A stretch of DNA of 39,256 bases from JAAYYF01 sp040255585 (GCA_040255585.1 JBDZVI010000022.1:1-39256); one strand, 5' to 3'; positions 16,767-25,082 are shown, counted from the first letter of the stretch. Program-made: numbers and translations. The notes: generated by a model from the sequence alone, not told the origin.

Positions 16767-16790
16767 CGCCGGCGCCGTCTAGCGCCGGCG
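16767..16790 (-). terminator. Hairpin after the TPR gene, before the rpsB promoter
   Basis: CGCCGGCGC (16767-16775) pairs with GCGCCGGCG (16782-16790) around a 6-nt loop, 32 bp after the stop of the TPR gene. The minus-strand continuation is TGCTCCTTATATA, only moderately T-rich. It probably isolates rpsB from upstream transcription. Confidence 0.45.
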
Positions 16791-16821
16791 CTACCGGTCT
16801 TCAGGTAGTCAGGACCCGCCT

Positions 16822-17961
16822 CTAGCGGCCGAGTGCCTCGCGCGCGTCGGCGTAGTCCGGGTCGAGTTCCAGCGCGCGTTCGAAGGCGCGCTTGGCGCTC
16901 TCGCCGTCGGTCGCGTTGTTCCGGCGCTGATACGTCCTGCCGAGCCAGTAGAAGGCGTCGGCGCTCGGCGGCGGCAGGACGGCGCCCTGCTGCGCGTACT
17001 TGACGGCCTCGTCCACGCGCCCGACCGTCAGGTAGGCGCGCGCCAGGTAGGTGTAGATGGGCGGGAGGAAGACGGCGCCGTCCAACGTGACGGACTTCTC
17101 GAGCCACGGCAGGCTGCCGGCTACGTCGCCACACTCGAAGAGGGCGATGCCGAGCTGCGAGACGGGGGAGACGCGGTCCGGCGCGAGGCTAGCCGCTTGC
17201 GACAGCTCATACTCAGCCGTGCCGCAGTCGCCGAGGCGGTACGCGATGTTGCCAAGGTTGTTGTGCGCCGTCCAGCTCGACGGGTCGAGCACCACCGCGC
17301 GGCGGAACGCCTGCAGCGCCAGATCGAGTTCCGAGAGGTCGCGGTAGACGCGGCCGAGGTTCACCTGCACCGTGCTCTTCTCGTTGGCGGATTGGGCGGT
17401 CGTGCTCGTGTCGGCGCTCACGAGGGTGGCGGCGCGCTCGAGCGTGGTGCGCGCGCCGGCGAGATCGCCCAGTAGGTACTGGATTACGCCCTTAGTGTTC
17501 TGAACGCGCCAGTCGTCCGGCTTGATGCGTTCGGCGCGCTGGATGGTGTCGAGCGCGTCGGCCAGCCGGCCGGAGTACGTGCTCGGGTCGGCTTGGTACT
17601 GGTTCTGGTAGGTGATGGCGAGGTAGATGTGCGCGTCGACGAGGTTAGCGTCGGCGGCCTGCGCCGCCTGGAAGGTCTCGATGGCGGCGGGATAGGCCCC
17701 CTGGCACGCGAGCGCACGTCCCTTGCCGACGAGACCGACGGCGTTGTTCGGCTCGCTGCGCAAGGCTTCTTGGTAGAAGAACTGGGCAAGGGCGCAGTCG
17801 CCTCTGTCTAGATAGAAGGCGCCGTTCTCTATCAAAGTGGCGGCGTCAAGGGTTTCCTGCTGTTCCGTCCCTTGCGCCCATGCGGTGCCGACGACCGCGA
17901 CGAGCAGCGCGGCCAACGCGTGTCTGAGCGAAGTTGTGCTCGTGAACCAGGTCCTGATCAA
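16822..17961 (-). CDS. Exported TPR-repeat protein
   Basis: A 379-residue protein with a signal peptide (LRHALAALLVAVVGTAWAQ, likely cleaved after AWA) followed by at least six tetratricopeptide-like repeats. Clear TPR units include NNAVGLVGKGRALACQGAYPAA, TVQVNLGRVYRDLSELDLAL, WTAHNNLGNIAYRLGDCGTAE and AFYWLGRTYQRRNNATDGES ending in ELDPDYADAREALG. Such proteins are scaffolds for periplasmic or envelope complexes; no catalytic domain is visible. The TTG start at 17961 has GGAGG at a 5-nt spacing and places the signal peptide correctly. It stands alone upstream of rpsB and divergent from ctaA, so its partner cannot be inferred. Confidence 0.88.
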   Translation of the reverse strand: MIRTWFTSTTSLRHALAALLVAVVGTAWAQGTEQQETLDAATLIENGAFYLDRGDCALAQFFYQEALRSEPNNAVGLVGKGRALACQGAYPAAIETFQAAQAADANLVDAHIYLAITYQNQYQADPSTYSGRLADALDTIQRAERIKPDDWRVQNTKGVIQYLLGDLAGARTTLERAATLVSADTSTTAQSANEKSTVQVNLGRVYRDLSELDLALQAFRRAVVLDPSSWTAHNNLGNIAYRLGDCGTAEYELSQAASLAPDRVSPVSQLGIALFECGDVAGSLPWLEKSVTLDGAVFLPPIYTYLARAYLTVGRVDEAVKYAQQGAVLPPPSADAFYWLGRTYQRRNNATDGESAKRAFERALELDPDYADAREALGR

Positions 17962-18359
17962 CGTGTCCTCCGGAAGACCTCAATTCGGTGCGGCGAGTCT
18001 AACATCGCCCCGAGAGACGGTAGAAACCAGCGAAGCGGTCTTTAACCCCCCGCCGATCCTTCATCGACAGACATCATCGCCAGATAGTGTGAGAGCGCCG
18101 TGTGCCGTGTGGCGCGGCATGTCCGGCTTCGACGAGCAGCCGGTGCGCGTGGTCGGCCCGCCTGCGAGGTCCGGTCGGGCGCTTGGGGCCCCGGAAGGTC
18201 TCGATGGCTCGCGGCGCCGGGCACGGGGCCGGCACCTCTGATAGCATGGGCAAGTTGTCGTAAGGGCCGACCGTTATGGATGAAGAGGCCTCGAGCGTCA
18301 GCGGCCTCGCCGCGTCCTGATCTCGGCGCGAGCGGGAAGGAAGCGGGTAGCGGTCACAC
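17962..18359. other. Intergenic region between the TPR gene and ctaA
   Basis: About 400 bp between divergent genes. Short open frames cross it but none has coding character. It must hold promoters in both directions, yet I find no convincing -35/-10 pair and no tRNA or known riboswitch. GGAAGGAAG at about 18335 is 18 nt from the ctaA start, rather far for a ribosome-binding site. Confidence 0.5.
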
Positions 18360-19328
18360 GTGAAGGGTCCATCGACAGCGCTCCTGGCCTGGCTGGCGCT
18401 AGCAGGCAACACGGTCGTCATCCTGCAAGGGGCCATCGTGCGCGGCACGGGCTCCGGCGCCGGGTGCGGGAGCCATTGGCCCACATGCAACGGCACCATC
18501 GTGCCGATCGACCCGTCCTTGAACACCGTCATCGAGTTCAGCCACCGCCTGCTCTCCGGCGCCGTCTTGGTGCTCGGCGCCTGGCTGCTCGTCAGGGGGT
18601 TGCGCGCCCGCAAGGAGCGACCGGGCCTGGCGGCCTACGCGGCGCTCTCCTTCGGCTTCCTGGTCCTGGAGGCCCTGATCGGCGCGGCCACCGTCCTGCT
18701 CGGGCTCACCGGCGATAACACGAGCATCGCACGCGGCGTCTGGGTCGCCGCGCACCTAGTCAACTCGCTGCTCCTCATCGGCGCGCTCGCCGGCGCGGTC
18801 GTCTACGCCAGACGCGACCCGCCGGGCTATCCCTTGCGCCTCGGTGCACAAGCGAACCTCGCCGCCGCGCTCGCGGTGGGCCTCGGCGCGATGCTCCTGG
18901 TGATGTTCACGGGCGGCATCGCGGCGATGGGCAACACCATCTTCCCGTCCGAGTCGTTGGCGGACGGCTTCCGCGCCGACTTCGATCCGAACTCGCACCT
19001 CCTGATACGCCTGCGGGTGCTGCACCCGCTCATCGCCATCGGCGCCGGCACCTACCTGTTCGTGTCGTTGGGGCTGGCGTGGTGGCTCAAACCCGTGCCT
19101 GCGGCCCGGCGGACCGCGCAACTGCTGTTGGTCGTTTACCTGGCGCAGCTGGTCATCGGGGTCGCCAACCTGGCGTTCCTCGCGCCGCTGGCCGTGCAGG
19201 TACTGCACTTGAGCGTGGCCGTGGCGGCCTATGCCCTCCTGTCCGCCGCGAGCATCCAGATCCTTGGTGGGCAACAGGTGCCGAGCGCCGTGCCGCGCGG
19301 CGCCTTGGTGGGGAGCGCCGGACGATGA
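18360..19328 (+). CDS. ctaA: Haem A synthase (COX15/CtaA family)
   Basis: Oxidises the C8 methyl of haem O to give haem A for aa3/ba3-type oxidases, in the cytoplasmic membrane. The 322-residue, eight-helix protein has the family's haem-binding histidines: EFSHRLLSG (H62), VAAHLVNSLLL, RVLHPLIAIGAG and VLHLSVAVAAY. It also has the extracellular cysteine pair C36-GSHWPT-C43, matching the first of the disulfide loops seen in Gram-positive CtaA (C-P-D-W-P-L-C there, one residue shorter). The GTG start at 18360 lies just before the first helix. The stop overlaps the ctaB start (ATGA). Confidence 0.93.
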   Translation: MKGPSTALLAWLALAGNTVVILQGAIVRGTGSGAGCGSHWPTCNGTIVPIDPSLNTVIEFSHRLLSGAVLVLGAWLLVRGLRARKERPGLAAYAALSFGFLVLEALIGAATVLLGLTGDNTSIARGVWVAAHLVNSLLLIGALAGAVVYARRDPPGYPLRLGAQANLAAALAVGLGAMLLVMFTGGIAAMGNTIFPSESLADGFRADFDPNSHLLIRLRVLHPLIAIGAGTYLFVSLGLAWWLKPVPAARRTAQLLLVVYLAQLVIGVANLAFLAPLAVQVLHLSVAVAAYALLSAASIQILGGQQVPSAVPRGALVGSAGR

Positions 19329-20248
19329 CAGACTTGGACGAACACATGACGAACTCCCAGGAGCGCCCGAAGGCGACGTGGCGGGACTACTGGATCCTGA
19401 CCAAGCCGAAGGTCATCTCGCTCCTGCTCCTCACGGCAGTCGGCGCCATGTTCATAGCTGCCGGCGGCATGCCCGGCTGGCTTCCGCTGCTCGGCATGCT
19501 CGTCGGCGGCTTCATGTCGGCCGGCGCGGCCGGTGTCTACAACATGGTCTACGACGCCGACATCGACGTGAACATGAAGCGCACGGCCAAGCGTCCGATG
19601 GTCAAGGGCTCCGTCACGCCCCGCAACGCGCTGATGTTCGCCGTCGCGCTGACCATCCTGTCGTTCGTCGTCATCGCCCTGACGAGCAACGTACTCGCCG
19701 CCCTGCTCTCCTGGGCGGGCATCGCCTTCTACGTCCTCATCTACACGATGTGGCTGAAGCGGAGCACCTGGCAGAACATCGTCATCGGCGGCGCTGCCGG
19801 CGCCATCCCGCCGCTCGTCGGCTGGGCGGCGGTCACCAACGACCTGAGCCTTCTCGCCTGGATCCTCTTCGCCGTCGTGTTCGCCTGGACGCCCGTGCAC
19901 TTCTGGGCTTTGGCCCTGATGGTCAAGAAGGATTACGCCAACGTCGGCGTTCCCATGGCGCCGGCCGTGATCGGCGACCGCGCCACGGTCATGCAGATGG
20001 TCTTCTACACCTTCCTGACCATCGTGCTCACGATCCTGCCGTTCTTCCTGCACCAGTTCAGCCTCGCTTACTTCCTCGCGGCGCTCGTCCTCAACCTCGT
20101 CCTGGTCGTGCGCATGGCACGCGTCTTCATGGTCGTTCGCGCCGGCCAGACCGTCGACAGGGTCACTGCGTTGCCCCTCTACCTGTACTCCATGAGCTAC
20201 CTGGCGCTGCTCTTCGTCGTGATGGCGCTCGACCGCGCCATCTTCTGA
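19325..20248 (+). CDS. ctaB: Protohaem IX farnesyltransferase (haem O synthase)
   Basis: UbiA-family prenyltransferase that adds farnesyl to haem B, producing the haem O substrate of CtaA. The 307-residue membrane protein carries the first Asp-rich motif N73-MVY-D77-ADI-D81 followed by KRTAKRPM, the WLKRSTWQNIVIGG segment with GAIPPLVGW, and FAWTPVHFWALAL with DYANVGVPM. The ATG at 19325 overlaps the ctaA TGA; upstream in-frame starts lie inside ctaA and are not used. About nine hydrophobic helices are visible, as usual for the family. Confidence 0.96.
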   Translation: MTDLDEHMTNSQERPKATWRDYWILTKPKVISLLLLTAVGAMFIAAGGMPGWLPLLGMLVGGFMSAGAAGVYNMVYDADIDVNMKRTAKRPMVKGSVTPRNALMFAVALTILSFVVIALTSNVLAALLSWAGIAFYVLIYTMWLKRSTWQNIVIGGAAGAIPPLVGWAAVTNDLSLLAWILFAVVFAWTPVHFWALALMVKKDYANVGVPMAPAVIGDRATVMQMVFYTFLTIVLTILPFFLHQFSLAYFLAALVLNLVLVVRMARVFMVVRAGQTVDRVTALPLYLYSMSYLALLFVVMALDRAIF

Positions 20249-20273
20249 GGGCCGTGGTCCGAGTGGACGCTCG

Positions 20274-21047
20274 ATGAGCTCGCGGCCGGTCCTCCTGCGC
20301 GGTCGCTGGCTGGCCGGGCACCTGTTGGCGCTCGTCATGGTCGGCCTGTTCATCAACTTCGGCTTCTGGCAGCTGCGGCGTCTCGAGCAGCGCAGGGCCG
20401 TGAACGCCGTCATGGACTCGCGGGCCCACCTGCCGCCGCAGCCTCTCGCCAGCGCGCTGCCCGTCGGGAGCGAAGTGCCCCAGTACCTCCCCGTGACGGT
20501 GGTCGGCACGTTCGACCCCGAGCACGAGGTGCTGCTGCGCGGGCGTTCGCTCGACGGCCGACCCGGCTTCAACCTCCTAACGCCGCTGGTGCTCGACGAC
20601 GACTCCGCCGGCGAGTACCGGGGTGGTGCCGTGCTGATCGAGCGCGGCTGGGTGCCTTACGACCACGACTCGGTGCCGGTGGCCGACGCGTTGCCGCCGA
20701 CCGGCAGCGTTACCGTGTCAGGCGAACTCAGGGCGCCGCAGTCGCCCCCGACCGGACCGCTCGCCGCCATCGCCGCGCACGATCCGCCCGACGGCCCGCT
20801 CGTGCAGAGCTTCTACGTCGATGTGAAGCGGCTGGCGCCGCAGATGCCGTACCCGCTCGTCCCCGCCTACGTCGTCCTACGGCAACAGACGCCCCCGAAC
20901 GAGCAGCGGCTTCCAGAGCCGATCCCAGCGAACGAGATGAGTGAGGGGCCGCACCTCGGCTACGCGCTGCAATGGTTCGGCATGGCGCTCGTCGGCGCCG
21001 TCGGTTACGTCTTCCTGACGCGTTCTGCCGCGCGGCAGAAGAGTTGA
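20274..21047 (+). CDS. SURF1 family cytochrome oxidase assembly protein
   Basis: Assists haem a insertion into cytochrome c oxidase subunit I in SURF1-containing bacteria and mitochondria. The 257-residue protein has the two-helix design: N-terminal helix VMVGLFINFGFWQLRRLEQR, a large periplasmic domain with RGRSLDGRPGFNLLTPLV and ERGWVPYD, and a C-terminal helix with HLGYALQWFGMALVGAVGY. These are the two hallmark SURF1 boxes. It follows ctaB by 25 bp, completing a haem A/oxidase assembly operon. No oxidase subunit genes are in the window. It ends 7 bp from the convergent transaldolase gene, leaving no room for a separate terminator. Confidence 0.93.
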   Translation: MSSRPVLLRGRWLAGHLLALVMVGLFINFGFWQLRRLEQRRAVNAVMDSRAHLPPQPLASALPVGSEVPQYLPVTVVGTFDPEHEVLLRGRSLDGRPGFNLLTPLVLDDDSAGEYRGGAVLIERGWVPYDHDSVPVADALPPTGSVTVSGELRAPQSPPTGPLAAIAAHDPPDGPLVQSFYVDVKRLAPQMPYPLVPAYVVLRQQTPPNEQRLPEPIPANEMSEGPHLGYALQWFGMALVGAVGYVFLTRSAARQKS

Positions 21048-21054
21048 GACGGTT

Positions 21055-22188
21055 CTAGCGCCCGGTGGCGGGCGCCTGCGCGAGCGCGCCCTCCAGCGCC
21101 GTCATGATGTCGTCGAACGCCTTGATGAACTTGACGACGCCCTCCTCCTCGAGCTTCGCCGTCACCGCGTCAAGGTCGATGCCGACGCCTGACAGCGCTT
21201 GCAGCATGGCCCGCGCGTCGGCGCCACCTTCCTGGATGCGCGAGGCGGGGTCGCCGTGGTCGCGGTAAGCCTCGAGCGTGGCGAGGGGGAGCGTGTTGAT
21301 CGTGTCGGGGCCAACGAGGGGCTCGACGTACTTTAGGTCTGGGTAGTTCGGGTCCTTCGTGCTGGTCGAGGCCCACAGCAAGCGTTGCGGCCGCGCGCCG
21401 GCCGCGCGCAGGCGGGCGAAACGCTCGTTGGCGGCGCCGAACAGTTGCTCGTAGATGACGTACGCGCCCTTCGCGCTCGCAACGGCGGCCGTGCCGCGCA
21501 GTTGGCGCGCGGCGTGGGCCTGCGGCACCGGCTGCCTGGCGAGCTCGTCGAGGCGCGGGTCTATCATCACGTCGATGCGGCTCAGGAAGAAGCTCGCGAC
21601 GGACTCGACCTTGACGCTCCGGCCGGCGGCGAGGCACTCTTCGAGGCCGGCGAGGTAGGCCTCGGCGACCTGGCGGTAACGGTCCAGCCCGAAGAGCAAC
21701 GTGACGTTGACGTTCACGCCGGCTGCGATGAGGCGCTGGATCGCCGGCACCCCCGCGTCGGTGGCGGGCACCTTGATGAAGACGTTCGGTCGGTCGAGCC
21801 GCTCCCAGAGATGCAGCGCCTCGGCGACGGTGCCCTCCTCGTCGTTGGCGAGGTGGGGGGAGACCTCGAGGGAGACGAAGCCGTCCACGCCGTTCGAGGC
21901 GTCGTACATGGGGCGGAAGAGGTCGGCCGCGGCGCGGATGTCGGCGACCGTCAGCTCCTCGTACGCCAGGTAGGGGGTGGAGCCGCCCTTGGCCAGCTCG
22001 GCGATGGCTTCGTCGTAGTCGCGGCTCTCGACGATGGCCTTCTGGAAGATGGCGGGGTTCGAGGTCACGCCGGCGAGGCCGTCGTCGTCGATCAGGGCCT
22101 GTAGCCTGCCGTTCGTGAGCCACGAGCGGCGGAACTCGTCGAGATAGACCGTCTGTCCGAACTGCCTCAGGCGCAGTAGTGGGTTCAT
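21055..22188 (-). CDS. tal: Transaldolase
   Basis: Transfers a dihydroxyacetone unit between sugar phosphates in the non-oxidative pentose phosphate pathway. The 377-residue protein belongs to the long, actinobacterial/cyanobacterial-type transaldolases. It shows GVTSNPAIFQKAI (40-52), the Schiff-base lysine K139 in NVFIKVPATDAGV, and VNVTLLFGLDRYRQVAEAYL and VASFFLSRIDVMID. The ATG at 22188 has GGAGG 6 nt upstream. It lies 75 bp after the Rieske gene in the same direction, so read-through from the ccm operon is possible, but a functional link is not evident. Confidence 0.95.
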   Translation of the reverse strand: MNPLLRLRQFGQTVYLDEFRRSWLTNGRLQALIDDDGLAGVTSNPAIFQKAIVESRDYDEAIAELAKGGSTPYLAYEELTVADIRAAADLFRPMYDASNGVDGFVSLEVSPHLANDEEGTVAEALHLWERLDRPNVFIKVPATDAGVPAIQRLIAAGVNVNVTLLFGLDRYRQVAEAYLAGLEECLAAGRSVKVESVASFFLSRIDVMIDPRLDELARQPVPQAHAARQLRGTAAVASAKGAYVIYEQLFGAANERFARLRAAGARPQRLLWASTSTKDPNYPDLKYVEPLVGPDTINTLPLATLEAYRDHGDPASRIQEGGADARAMLQALSGVGIDLDAVTAKLEEEGVVKFIKAFDDIMTALEGALAQAPATGR

Positions 22189-22263
22189 GTCCGTCCTCCG
22201 GGCGTTGATGGGCGCTGACCTACTTGCTGCGTCCAGGCGCGCCGCCTACGCAGATGATAAGGC

Positions 22264-22947
22264 TCAGGCCCGCTCGATGCCCGTAGCCACCACGCTCGCG
22301 CCGCGCAACTCGAGTCGCACGCGGGGCAGTGGCAGGATGGCCGGCCCGCTCACGGCGCGGCCTGCGCCCATGGGGTCGAAGACGCTCAGGTGACATGGGC
22401 AGGTGAGCTTCGGGCTGTCCGTCTCGTAGTTGAAGCCGAAGTTGATGGCGTCGACGTCGCGGTTGAGGACCACGATGCAGTGTTGGTGCGTGCAGACGCG
22501 GCTGAACGCCGCTAGGTAGGCGCTCGCGGTACCTACCCCGCTGTCGACCGCCACGCCGCCCGGGATCGGGCCTGGCAGGCGCACCGCCAGCGCGGGCAGG
22601 GGGCCGCCGCCCGGCCCGCCCGTAGGCAGTTCGAACGGGAGCTCGTCCCACACGTTCGCGAAGGCCGCTACGGTTCCGACCGCGACGTCGGCAACGGGCT
22701 CGAACTCCGGCGCGGCCGTCGGGTTGCGCTTGAGGAAGTGGACGTTGATGGCCTCGTAGACGCCGTACCCGCCGCCGATGAGCGCGGCAAGCACGGGCAC
22801 GCGCCACAGCCACTTGATGAGCTGGCGGCGGGAGAGCGTCTCGGGAGGCGCTTCGCGCTCGCGGTCGCTGACCGGCGCCTGAGCAGGTGGCGTCTCGCCG
22901 GCCGGTTCCTTGCCGGAAGGGTCCCCAGCTCCGCCAAGCGCGTTCAC
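22264..22947 (-). CDS. Rieske [2Fe-2S] protein with Tat-type membrane anchor
   Basis: A 227-residue iron-sulfur protein. It has the full Rieske site: C152-T-H154-QH-C157 and C183-P-C185-H186. The predicted cluster ligands are C152, H154, C183 and H186, and C157/C185 are the expected disulfide. Residues 39-62 read SRRQLIKWLWRVPVLAALIG, a twin-arginine signal that would stay as an anchor, placing the folded domain outside the membrane. The first 38 residues are a Pro/Glu-rich cytoplasmic lead. The GTG at 22947, 5 bp after the upstream stop, is the best start but has only a distant GGAG. It resembles Rieske subunits of bc-type complexes, but no cytochrome b is nearby. It follows a CcmI-cytochrome c fusion gene, so it may exchange electrons with that haem domain or with another partner. 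Confidence 0.88.
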   Translation of the reverse strand: MNALGGAGDPSGKEPAGETPPAQAPVSDREREAPPETLSRRQLIKWLWRVPVLAALIGGGYGVYEAINVHFLKRNPTAAPEFEPVADVAVGTVAAFANVWDELPFELPTGGPGGGPLPALAVRLPGPIPGGVAVDSGVGTASAYLAAFSRVCTHQHCIVVLNRDVDAINFGFNYETDSPKLTCPCHLSVFDPMGAGRAVSGPAILPLPRVRLELRGASVVATGIERA

Positions 22948-22952
22948 GGCCG

Positions 22953-24473
22953 CTAGAGCCCGCTCCGGGAGAGGACCTGGGTCACGTACGCCACCACGGC
23001 GTCCAGCTGGGCGGGCTCCAGGCTCGCCTGGAAGGCCGGCATCATGCCGCGGCCGAAGCGCACGGCGTCGCGCACGTTGGCCTCGCTGGTGGCCCGCTGG
23101 TTGCCGGCGAGCTGGGCGCCGATGCCCCCCTCGCCGCGCTGGCCGTGGCACTCGACGCAGTAGGTGGAGAAGACCTGCCTGCCCGCGACCGTGAGGCTGG
23201 CATCGGTGCCGCCTCCATCCGCTGCGCCGCTCGCTTGCGCGCGGGCGGCCTCGGCCAGCGCTTTCGCTGGCGCGCCGAGTTCCGGACCCACGAGCTCGGC
23301 GTAGAGGTCGTACGTCCGGGCCGCGTCCTCCAACGCGCCCGTCTGGGAGTAGGCGTCCGCGAGCGTCATGACTGCGTCGGGCTCCAACTCGGCCACGCCG
23401 CCGGCCGCGGTGGCCGCGCGCTCGATGGCCCCGACGGCGTCGCTCGGTCGCCCCGCGACGTAGAGGAGCTGACCCGTGCGGGAGAGCGCCCGCGGCTGGC
23501 TCGAGTCGTAGTCGGTCAGCACCCGGAAGTAGCTCTCCACGGCCTTCTGCGGTTCGCTGGCTTCCCAGTAGGCGTCGCCGAGCGCCAGGAGGTTCGCCTC
23601 GGACGGGTCCGCGAGGACGGCTGCCTGTAGAGGCTTGACGCGTTCGATGAGCGCGATGCGGCGCTGGGCGGTCGGCTCGCTGGTCCCGTCGGGTGTGGCG
23701 GCGAAGGCGCTGAAGGCCTCCGCGGCCCGGTCGAGGTCGCCGCGCGCGAACGCGACCTCGCCCAGCAGGTAGAGCGTCTCGGCGTCGTCCGGTTGGACCC
23801 CGCTGGCGAGCTGGAGCCATCCCTGGGCCTGCGCGAGGTCGCTCTGCAGGGCGAGGATGGCAAGGCGCTTATAGGCGTCGACCGGGACCGGACTCACCTC
23901 GTCCACGATGCGTCGGTAGGTCGCCTCTGCCTCGTCGAGGCGCTGCAGGCCCAGGTACATGTCGCCGAGCGCCAGGAGGTTCTCGGCCGACGGGTCCGAC
24001 TGCGCCGCGCGTTGCGCGGCCTGCAGCTGCTGGGCGACGTCGACGTCGGTCGTCGTGATCGTGTCGGTGCTGTTGACGCGCGGAAGCAGGTACGTCGGGA
24101 CGGCGGCGGCGAGGAGCAGGAAGGCGCCCAGCACGACCACGGCTCCGACCGGGACGCGCTTCGCGGCCGTCCGCTCGCTCTTCTGGACGCGACCCGCGAG
24201 CGCGGCCTCGCGCTCGTCGATCGCCGTCAGGACCTTGGCGGCCTTGGCCTCGTACCGCTCGTGGAGCTGGCGCCGGCGATCTTCCGGCAGGTCGACGCGC
24301 GCGTCGAGCTCCTGGATGGCGCGCAGGAGGGCGGCCTTCTCCTCGGTCAGGTCGACAAGATGGGGGTCGCGGTCGTCGGGCAGCGGGTCCACCTGGTCGG
24401 GAGCCAGGAGGGGGATGGCGACGTAGAAGAACGCGATCAGGACCAGCAGTCCTATGACGATGGTGGTAAGCAC
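22953..24473 (-). CDS. CcmI/CycH-like TPR protein fused to a C-terminal cytochrome c domain
   Basis: A 506-residue protein. Its N terminus is CcmI-like: one helix (TTIVIGLLVLIAFFYVAIPLL), a cytoplasmic coiled segment with EEKAALLRAIQELD and a Glu/Arg-rich stretch, and a second helix (VGAVVVLGAFLLLAAAVPTYL). About six TPR-like repeats follow (e.g. AENLLALGDMYLGLQRLDEAE, AETLYLLGEVAFARGDLDRAA). The end is a class I cytochrome c module with C439-VE-C442-H443 and a candidate axial Met in RGMMPAF (M478). CcmI proteins normally chaperone apocytochromes to the haem-ligation complex and carry no haem. The GTG at 24473 is 3 bp after the ccmH stop, and the Rieske gene follows, so it sits in the operon where ccmI is expected. 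The cytochrome domain is the unusual part; it would itself be a substrate of the Ccm machinery. Confidence 0.88.
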   Translation of the reverse strand: MLTTIVIGLLVLIAFFYVAIPLLAPDQVDPLPDDRDPHLVDLTEEKAALLRAIQELDARVDLPEDRRRQLHERYEAKAAKVLTAIDEREAALAGRVQKSERTAAKRVPVGAVVVLGAFLLLAAAVPTYLLPRVNSTDTITTTDVDVAQQLQAAQRAAQSDPSAENLLALGDMYLGLQRLDEAEATYRRIVDEVSPVPVDAYKRLAILALQSDLAQAQGWLQLASGVQPDDAETLYLLGEVAFARGDLDRAAEAFSAFAATPDGTSEPTAQRRIALIERVKPLQAAVLADPSEANLLALGDAYWEASEPQKAVESYFRVLTDYDSSQPRALSRTGQLLYVAGRPSDAVGAIERAATAAGGVAELEPDAVMTLADAYSQTGALEDAARTYDLYAELVGPELGAPAKALAEAARAQASGAADGGGTDASLTVAGRQVFSTYCVECHGQRGEGGIGAQLAGNQRATSEANVRDAVRFGRGMMPAFQASLEPAQLDAVVAYVTQVLSRSGL

Positions 24474-24476
24474 GCC

Positions 24477-25082
24477 TCAGCCGCCCTTGTCGCTCTCGAC
24501 ATCGGTCGCCGCGTCGTCGACCTTCGCGGCGCCGGCCAGCGCCGCCCTGACACGCTCCAGGTCGGCCTGGCTCACGTCCTCGGTCTTCGCCGAGGCCGCC
24601 AGCCAGCGCCTCGCCATGCTGATCACCACCACGACGGCCGCCGCGCCCACCACCACGGGCAGCAGCCACACGAGGAGGTGGACACCGCGCTTGGGGGGGT
24701 CGAGGAGGATCCAGTCGCCGTAGCGCTCCTGGAAGAAGGTATAGATCTGGGCGTCGCTGAGCCCCTCGTCGATCTTCTCCTGGATGAGCGCCCGCATCTG
24801 TTGGGCGATCTCCGCGCTGGAGTCGGCGACGCTCTCCGAGGTGCAGACGGGGCAGCGCAGGTTGCGGGAGATGTCGAACGCCCGCGAGCCGATCTGAACG
24901 CTCTGCGCGCTCGAGGCGTCTTGGGCGGTGGCGAACGGTCCGAACGCGAGGACGGCCAGTGCCAGCAGCGCGAGGGCACCCCTTACAGTAGCGAGGGACC
25001 TCGCCACCACAAGGGCTCTTGCTACTGCAAGGGCGCGCACCTTGGCGAGTACACCCGTCCGTAACCCCGCCTCGCCGGTCAT
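24477..25082 (-). CDS. ccmH: Cytochrome c maturation protein CcmH (CcmL/NrfF type)
   Basis: Thiol oxidoreductase that reduces apocytochrome CXXCH cysteines before haem ligation. The 201-residue protein has the active-site R-C77-PV-C80 within NLRCPVCTSESVADSSAEIA, then MRALIQEKIDEGLSDAQIYTFF and ERYGDWILLDPP, and a C-terminal helix (LLVWLLPVVVGAAAVVVVISM). The ATG at 25082 overlaps the ccmG stop (ATGA). The N terminus before the signal helix is unusually long and repetitive (alternating VRALAVARALVVARSLATVR), so the true start or targeting mode may differ. The active-site pair and the operon position make the function clear. Confidence 0.93.
   Translation of the reverse strand: MTGEAGLRTGVLAKVRALAVARALVVARSLATVRGALALLALAVLAFGPFATAQDASSAQSVQIGSRAFDISRNLRCPVCTSESVADSSAEIAQQMRALIQEKIDEGLSDAQIYTFFQERYGDWILLDPPKRGVHLLVWLLPVVVGAAAVVVVISMARRWLAASAKTEDVSQADLERVRAALAGAAKVDDAATDVESDKGG

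Noticed and set aside
18100..18363. Short open frame before ctaA
   Set aside because: Arg/Gly/Pro/Ser-rich with no ribosome-binding site or conserved features.
22948..23820. Upstream extension of the Rieske frame to 518 residues
   Set aside because: The added part is the shadow of the CcmI-cytochrome c gene; the Rieske protein starts near 22947.
22264..24473. Reading the Rieske and cytochrome genes as a complete bc1 complex
   Set aside because: No cytochrome b gene is present in the window, and the cytochrome domain is attached to a CcmI-like protein rather than a cytochrome c1.
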